Source: Nitriliruptorales bacterium (lineage in GTDB: Bacteria; Actinomycetota; Nitriliruptoria; Euzebyales; Egibacteraceae). Taken from it: a DNA stretch of 9,739 nucleotides. The notes beneath the pieces are model-generated. The model did no database searches and was not told the origin of the DNA. It worked only from the letters and a program-made list of their open reading frames with translations. A program made the position numbers and the translations under genes. Location of the stretch: assembly GCA_007133145.1 (NCBI GenBank), contig SLNF01000002.1, positions 1 to 9,739 of the forward strand. Direction: 5' to 3'. Of this stretch, positions 6,054 to 9,739 are shown piece by piece; positions within the stretch are counted from its first letter, which is position 1; every line of letters starts with the position of its first letter.

Positions 6054-7025
6054 ATGCTCGCCCTGCGCGCCGTCGCGGCCGACCCCGCCGACCCGCTCTC
6101 CGGCCTCGCCCCATCCGCGGTCGCCGAGCCGACCGTGCCGGAGGGATGGGAGGTCGTCGAGGTCCGCGCCGCGGCGGTCAACCACCACGACCTCTCCACC
6201 CTGCGCGGCGTCGCCGTGCCGCCCGAGCGCCTGCCGGTGACGCTCGGCTCCGACGCCGCGGGCCTCACCGCCGACGGCCGGGAGGTGCTGTGCCACGCGG
6301 TCGTACCCAACCCCGGCGTCGGCGTCGCCGACGAGACCGAGGTCTTCGGCCGCCTGTCGATCCTCTCGGAGGTCTACGACGGCACCCATGCCGAGCGCGT
6401 CGCCGTGCCGAGCGACAACCTCCTCGACAAGCCCGCCTCGCTGTCGTTCGTCGAGGCGGCGTGCCTGCCGACCGCCTGGCTCACGGCCTACCGCATGCTC
6501 TTCACCAAGGCGCGGGTGCGTCCCGGCGACCGCGTGCTCGTCCAGGGCGCCGGCGGTGGCGTGGCGACCGCAGCGATCGCCCTCGCCACCGCGGCGGGCT
6601 GCCGCACCTACGCCACGAGCCGGGCCGAGCACAAGCGCGCCGCCGCGCGCGAGCTCGGCGCGTCCGCAGCCCTGCCGCCCGGTGAGCGGCTGCCCACACC
6701 GGTCGACGCGGCGATCGACACCGTCGGCGAGGCGACGTTCGGTCACTCGCTGCGCGCCCTCGCTCCCGGCGGCACCCTCGTCGTCGCCGGGGCGACGACC
6801 GGACCGCACCCGCCCGCTGAGCTACACCGCGTCTTCGCCAAGCAGCTGCGGATCCTCGGCTCGTCGATGGGCACCCGGGGCGAGCTCGCCGCCCTGCTGC
6901 GCCTGCTCGAGACGACCGGCCTCCGTCCGCGCGTGGCCGCGACCCACCCGCTCGCCGAGGGGGTGCGGGCCTACCGCGAGCTCCTCGACGGTGAGCTCGT
7001 CGGCAAGGTCGTCCTCCTCCCCTAG
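6054..7025 (+). CDS. MDR-superfamily (zinc-independent alcohol dehydrogenase / quinone oxidoreductase-like) oxidoreductase
   Basis: This 323-residue protein has the medium-chain dehydrogenase layout: a GroES-like domain at about 1-125 and a Rossmann domain at about 130-265. The cofactor loop VLVQGAGGGVATAA (161-174) suggests NAD(P)H binding. The position where zinc alcohol dehydrogenases carry their first catalytic cysteine reads AAAVNHHDLSTLRG (39-52), with Asn instead, and there is no four-cysteine structural zinc cluster. It is therefore best placed with zinc-free members such as quinone reductases or enoyl reductases. The substrate is unknown. The family's GSD(A/V)AG stretch is visible as GSDAAG (65-70). 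The ATG at 6054 is preferred because a TAGCGT -10 sits exactly at leaderless spacing. The stop overlaps that of the convergent hydrolase gene. Confidence 0.88.
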   Translation: MLALRAVAADPADPLSGLAPSAVAEPTVPEGWEVVEVRAAAVNHHDLSTLRGVAVPPERLPVTLGSDAAGLTADGREVLCHAVVPNPGVGVADETEVFGRLSILSEVYDGTHAERVAVPSDNLLDKPASLSFVEAACLPTAWLTAYRMLFTKARVRPGDRVLVQGAGGGVATAAIALATAAGCRTYATSRAEHKRAAARELGASAALPPGERLPTPVDAAIDTVGEATFGHSLRALAPGGTLVVAGATTGPHPPAELHRVFAKQLRILGSSMGTRGELAALLRLLETTGLRPRVAATHPLAEGVRAYRELLDGELVGKVVLLP

Positions 7026-7840
7026 CCGGCGCCCTCGACATCGAGCTGACGCCAGGCGCGGCGCAGGGCGACCTCGGCGACCTCCCGGGGGAGCGGCAGC
7101 GCGGCGACCACCCGGCCGACCGTCGCGGCGGCGGCGTGGGCCTCGCGCGCCACGCGGGCGATCTCGGTGTGCAGCGCCGCCTGCTCCTCGGCGTCGTCGC
7201 GGCTCAGCAGCGCACCGTGGCCAGGCACGACGACCGCACCGAGGTGGGGCAGGAGGGCCTCGAGGGTCGCCGGCCAGTCGAGGGGGAAGGCGTCGCCGAA
7301 GTCCGGCGGCGCGCCCTCCTCGAGGAGGTCGCCGGTGAAGACGACACCCTCGATCTCGGCGACGAGGTCACCGTCGGTGTGGCCGCGCCCGAGGTGGGCC
7401 AGCCGCAGGCACCGACCGCCGAGGTCGATCGCGGCTTCGGCGGCGACGAGATGCCGGGGCGGGGTGATGACGACCTCGTCGATCTCGGCGACGAGGCGCG
7501 TGTCCCCCTCAGCGAGGGCGTCGGCCCGAGCGTTGCGGCGCTCGGCTTCGCCGCCGACGGCGAGCCGGTGGGCGCAGGCGGGGTGCCCCCAGATCGGCGC
7601 GCCCGCGAAGACCGCGTTGCCGAAGCAGTGGTCCCAGTGCGCGTGGGTGTTGACGAGCACCCACGGCCTGGAGGTGACCGCACGCACCGCACGCGCGAGG
7701 TCCCGGCCCTGGCCGTGGCTCGAGCGCGTGTCGAGGACCGCACAGCGCTGGGCGCCGACGACGAGCCCGACGTTGAGGCGCTGGGCGGCGTGGGCCCGCA
7801 CGTAGACCCGGTCGGCGAGCTCGGTCCACTCCTCCACCAC
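7022..7840 (-). CDS. Metallo-beta-lactamase-fold hydrolase
   Basis: This 272-residue protein contains the complete MBL metal set: His66, His68, Asp70 and His71 in NTHAHWDHCFGN, His154 in GRGHTDGD, Asp171 in FTGDLLEEG and His208 in VPGHGALL. It should bind two metal ions. The fold covers thioesterases, lactonases, glyoxalase II and related enzymes, and the sequence does not single one out. There is no signal peptide, so a periplasmic beta-lactamase is unlikely. A C-terminal helical extension (about 215-265) lies beyond the core. The start GTG at 7840 is the furthest reasonable one, and the next codon is also GTG; the ribosome-binding site (AGGGG about eight bases upstream) is weak. It lies 33 bases after hisN on the same strand, probably in one transcript, and its TAG shares CTAG with the oxidoreductase stop. 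Confidence 0.9.
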   Translation of the reverse strand: MVEEWTELADRVYVRAHAAQRLNVGLVVGAQRCAVLDTRSSHGQGRDLARAVRAVTSRPWVLVNTHAHWDHCFGNAVFAGAPIWGHPACAHRLAVGGEAERRNARADALAEGDTRLVAEIDEVVITPPRHLVAAEAAIDLGGRCLRLAHLGRGHTDGDLVAEIEGVVFTGDLLEEGAPPDFGDAFPLDWPATLEALLPHLGAVVVPGHGALLSRDDAEEQAALHTEIARVAREAHAAAATVGRVVAALPLPREVAEVALRRAWRQLDVEGAG

Positions 7841-7873
7841 CGGGTGCCCCTGCCTCTTCGTGTCCGACGCGGC

Positions 7874-8650
7874 TCAGGCCACGAGCGCGCGTCGGACGGT
7901 CTCGTGGAGCCTGCCGTTGGAGGACAGGAGGCTGCCGTCGCCGGCGAGCGGGTCACCGCCGTCGAAGGTCGAGACGCGGCCGCCGGCCTCGGTGACGATC
8001 GGCAGGAGCGCGGCGAGGTCCCAGATCGAGAGGTCGCGCTCGAAGGCGGCCTCGGCCATCCCACCGGCGACGAGGAGGTGCATCCAGAAGTCGCCGAAGC
8101 CGCGGGTGCGCCAGGCGACGTCGACGAGGCCCCCGAGGCGCTCCCAGGCGCCGGGGTCGTCGCGGAACCACGTGAGCCCACCGTGGCAGAGGTGGGCCTC
8201 GGCGAGGTCGGCGATCGCGCTCACCCCCACCGTCGTGCCGTTGCGACGGGTGCCGAGGCCCTCGGCGGCATCCCAGCGCTCCCCGAGCGCCGGGGCGCTC
8301 GCGACGCCGACGACCGCGCGGCCGTCGACGACGACGGCGATGAGGGTGGCGAAGACCGGCACGCCACGCAGGTAGTTCTTCGTCGCGTCGATCGGGTCGA
8401 TGACCCACGTCGGCACGTCGGCGTCGAGCGCACCGCCCTCCTCCTCGCCGAGGATCGCGTGGCTGGGGTGGGCGCGCGCGAGCTCGGCGCGGAGCGCGGC
8501 CTCGATCTCCCGGTCCGCCGCGGTCACCGGCGAGCCGTCGTGCTTCATCGTGGCCGGCACCGGCCCGCCGAAGCGCGCGAGCGCGAGGCCGTCGGCGACC
8601 TCGGCGAGCGCGAGCGCGGTCTCGCGCAGCGCCGCGGGGTCGCGGCTCAC
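7874..8650 (-). CDS. hisN: Histidinol-phosphatase, inositol-monophosphatase family (HisN type)
   Basis: This 258-residue Mg-dependent phosphatase is expected to convert histidinol phosphate to histidinol in histidine synthesis. IMPase motifs are in order: DGSPVTAADREIE (38-50), ILGEEEG (66-72, metal Glu69), WVIDPIDATKNYLRGVPVF (82-100, metal Asp85 and Asp88) and WDLAALLPIVTEAGG (210-224, metal Asp211). DPIDxTKNYxRGVPV, VGVASAPALGERW and the end SSNGRLHETV are, from memory, characteristic of the actinobacterial HisN branch rather than of inositol phosphatase SuhB or CysQ. Ala89 replaces the usual Gly in DPIDGTKN. GTG at 8650 overlaps the upstream TGA as GTGA and has GAGGA four to five bases upstream. 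No other his gene is nearby, so a different sugar-phosphate substrate remains possible. Confidence 0.85.
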   Translation of the reverse strand: MSRDPAALRETALALAEVADGLALARFGGPVPATMKHDGSPVTAADREIEAALRAELARAHPSHAILGEEEGGALDADVPTWVIDPIDATKNYLRGVPVFATLIAVVVDGRAVVGVASAPALGERWDAAEGLGTRRNGTTVGVSAIADLAEAHLCHGGLTWFRDDPGAWERLGGLVDVAWRTRGFGDFWMHLLVAGGMAEAAFERDLSIWDLAALLPIVTEAGGRVSTFDGGDPLAGDGSLLSSNGRLHETVRRALVA

Positions 8651-9120
8651 GGTTCCTCGACGACGTCCTCGAAGCGCAGGACGAGGTCGTTGGGCTGCAC
8701 GGTGAGGCTCACGCTGTCGCGGGGGGCCCACAGCGGGATACAGGGGCCCTGACCGGCGTGGCCACAGAGGCATACGACGAGCCCACCCGAGGGTGTCATG
8801 CCGATGAGCTGCCGGGCGTAGGACAGGAGCTCGGTCATGGTCGCGGTCCCACCGGTGCGCCGCCAGTAGGCGTTGGCCCAGCGCGACTCCGGGCGGCCGT
8901 AGATGGCGAGTGCCGCACCGGGACTGAGCTTCGTCACCGACGACAGCGCCCGACCCCCGGCGAGGACCTTGTCCTGCTTTGCGGACTTGCCGACGCGCGC
9001 GGCTGCCACCGGGGAGGCGAGGTCGCCGGGGAGGTCGGCGAGCTCGTAGGTGCCGGCGGCCTGCGCGGCCTTCTGCCGGTCGACCTCGACCTGATAGGTC
9101 TGCGGGTTCTTCGTGGCCAC
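8647..9120 (-). CDS. Conserved-looking hypothetical protein with a CxCGHx5C motif, upstream of hisN
   Basis: I do not recognise this 157-residue protein. Residues 1-60 are hydrophilic with many Lys and Ala (VATKNPQTYQVEVDRQKAAQ at the start). Residues 65-105 contain AIYGRPESRWANAYWRRTGG. Residues 115-127 read VVCLCGHAGQGPC, with Cys117, Cys119, His121 and Cys127 as possible metal ligands or redox cysteines. The end (SVSLTVQPNDLVLRFEDVVEEP) looks like beta strands. No signal peptide or membrane helix is seen. I chose GTG at 9120 because GGAG lies five bases upstream; ATG at 9132 in the same frame would add four residues but lacks such a site. A TACACT hexamer at 9160-9155 may be its -10. Its stop overlaps the hisN start (GTGA), implying coupled translation. 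Confidence 0.72.
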   Translation of the reverse strand: MATKNPQTYQVEVDRQKAAQAAGTYELADLPGDLASPVAAARVGKSAKQDKVLAGGRALSSVTKLSPGAALAIYGRPESRWANAYWRRTGGTATMTELLSYARQLIGMTPSGGLVVCLCGHAGQGPCIPLWAPRDSVSLTVQPNDLVLRFEDVVEEP

Positions 9121-9132
9121 GTGCCCTCCCAT

Positions 9133-9256
9133 GACGACCCCGGGTGCGTCGGCGAGTGTAGCCCCGGGCCTTCCGCGGCTCCGTCGGCGCTACCCGCAAC
9201 GCGCCGGGCGCAGGTGGCGGCGCCGCGGATCGCCAGCGGGGCAGGCCCGGCCGGGG
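9133..9256. other. Spacer between the tRNA gene and the hypothetical gene
   Basis: These 124 bases hold no supported gene. On the minus strand, TACACT at 9160-9155 is a TANNNT match about 35 bases before the GTG start of the hypothetical gene, without a clear -35. There is no hairpin followed by a T-run that would mark an intrinsic terminator after the tRNA. Confidence 0.5.
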
Positions 9257-9332
9257 TGGTGCTCCCGACGGGATTCGAACCCGCGTTGCCGGCTTGAAAG
9301 GCCGGGATCCTGGGCCGCTGGATGACGGGAGC
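9257..9332 (-). tRNA. tRNA-Glu (anticodon UUC), CCA encoded
   Basis: The minus strand folds into a full 76-base cloverleaf. The acceptor GCTCCCG pairs with CGGGAGC, and the D stem is ATCC/GGAT. The anticodon stem CCGGC/GCCGG surrounds the loop CTTTCAA, with TTC at 9298-9296. The T arm is GCGGG-TTCGAAT-CCCGT (one G-U pair), then discriminator A and an encoded CCA (ACCA, 9260-9257). UUC reads GAA/GAG, hence glutamate. A TACGCT hexamer at 9351-9346 lies 13 bases before the 5' end and could be its -10. It sits 49 bases after the lnt stop. Confidence 0.96.
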
Positions 9333-9345
9333 GCTGGCGGGGCGC

Positions 9346-9351
9346 AGCGTA
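9346..9351 (-). promoter_or_regulatory. Possible -10 element of the tRNA-Glu gene
   Basis: On the minus strand TACGCT fits TANNNT and would start transcription about seven bases before the mature tRNA 5' end. No convincing TTGACN -35 is found 16-18 bases upstream, so read-through from lnt is an alternative. Confidence 0.35.
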
Positions 9352-9381
9352 GCCGCCCTCCCCGCACGACGCCACGCGCGC

Positions 9382-9739
9382 TCAGCCGCCGGCGGGGGGC
9401 ACGTCGTTGGGCAGGCGCCGGCGGGCGAGCGCGGCGCCGCCGAAGGCACCGGCACCGAGGAGGACCGCCCCCAGGTCCCCCCACCACAGGTACGGCGTCC
9501 GGCCCTCGCGCAGCTCGACGGTGCCCTCGAGGTGGTCGGCGGCGAAGAGGGCGGTGGTGCCCTCCGGGACGCCGTCGGGCTGGATGAGCGACGAGCGCCC
9601 GGTCGTCGCCGCGACGATCTGGGCGCGCCCGGTCTCCACGGCACGCAACTGGGCGGCGCCGAGGAGCTGGTCGGAGACCGGCGCGGTGCCGTAGCTCGCC
9701 TGGGTGGTGAGCGTGGCGACGGCGTCGCCGACGAGGGCG
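9382..9739 (-). CDS. lnt: Apolipoprotein N-acyltransferase, C-terminal part (5' end beyond the window)
   Basis: About 118 C-terminal residues are present; the frame is open to the window edge, so the internal TTG that begins ..LRAVETGRA is not the start. Lnt transfers a fatty acid from phospholipid to the N-terminal cysteine of lipoproteins at the membrane, using a nitrilase-like domain. Recognisable parts are TTQASYG, QLRAVETGRAQIVAATTGRS (the QxxxxRAxExGR block of the nitrilase domain), GRTPYLWWGD and a final hydrophobic helix (AVLLGAGAFGGAALA) followed by a short basic/polar tail. The catalytic Glu, Lys and Cys lie in the missing part. The stop is TGA at 9384-9382, 49 bases before the tRNA gene. 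Confidence 0.82.
   Translation of the reverse strand, partial: ALVGDAVATLTTQASYGTAPVSDQLLGAAQLRAVETGRAQIVAATTGRSSLIQPDGVPEGTTALFAADHLEGTVELREGRTPYLWWGDLGAVLLGAGAFGGAALARRRLPNDVPPAGG

Noticed and set aside
7136..8752. Long plus-strand open frame opposite the MBL and hisN genes
   Set aside because: It is antisense to two well-supported enzymes, and its product shows only compositionally biased sequence.
9113..9325. Plus-strand frame containing CSRRDSNPRCRLERP
   Set aside because: This is the well-known false peptide produced by translating the complement of a tRNA T arm; the sequence is the tRNA-Glu gene.
7874..9487. Extended reading of hisN upstream to 9487
   Set aside because: The extension runs through the hypothetical gene in another frame and through the tRNA gene; the GTG at 8650 with a ribosome-binding site and GTGA overlap is the sensible start.

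Overview
The window is very GC-rich DNA (well over 70% by eye), with GTG starts, four-base ATGA/GTGA gene overlaps and TANNNT-type -10 hexamers. The enoyl-ACP reductase (InhA-like) and the histidinol phosphatase (inositol-monophosphatase fold) resemble actinobacterial proteins. I infer a high-GC actinobacterium, possibly a deep-branching lineage rather than Streptomyces or Mycobacterium, but I cannot name a genus. Most of the content is chromosomal housekeeping. I see no transposase, integrase, CRISPR array, toxin or phage gene.

Left part (1-3449): the end of a plus-strand gene (stop at 135-137) meets a minus-strand type II fatty-acid synthesis operon transcribed fabH > acpP > fabF > fabI. 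It supplies the initiating condensing enzyme, the acyl carrier protein, the elongating condensing enzyme and the enoyl reductase. Malonyl transferase (fabD), ketoreductase (fabG) and dehydratase are not in the window.

Control region (3450-3786): this 337-bp gap separates the fab operon from the divergent M20 peptidase gene. It holds the clearest regulatory signal in the window: a 20-bp palindrome at 3631-3650 that overlaps the -35 element and spacer of a candidate fabH promoter. An 8-mer, CCGAGCCG, occurs four times on the peptidase side.

Middle part (3787-7025): an M20 di-/tripeptidase-type metallohydrolase is translationally coupled to a small coiled-coil protein of unknown function. A convergent four-helix membrane protein follows. 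Divergent from that is an MDR-family oxidoreductase without zinc ligands, whose start looks leaderless.

Right part (7022-9739), all on the minus strand: the C-terminal third of apolipoprotein N-acyltransferase (lnt), a tRNA-Glu(UUC) with encoded CCA, then a compact group made of an unknown protein with a CxCGH...C motif, a HisN-type phosphatase and a metallo-beta-lactamase-fold hydrolase. Both directly abutting convergent gene pairs (137/134 and 7025/7022) share their stop codons in a single CTAG. No clear new multi-gene system is visible. The best leads are the fab operator, the uncharacterised gene upstream of hisN, and the peptidase/coiled-coil pair.
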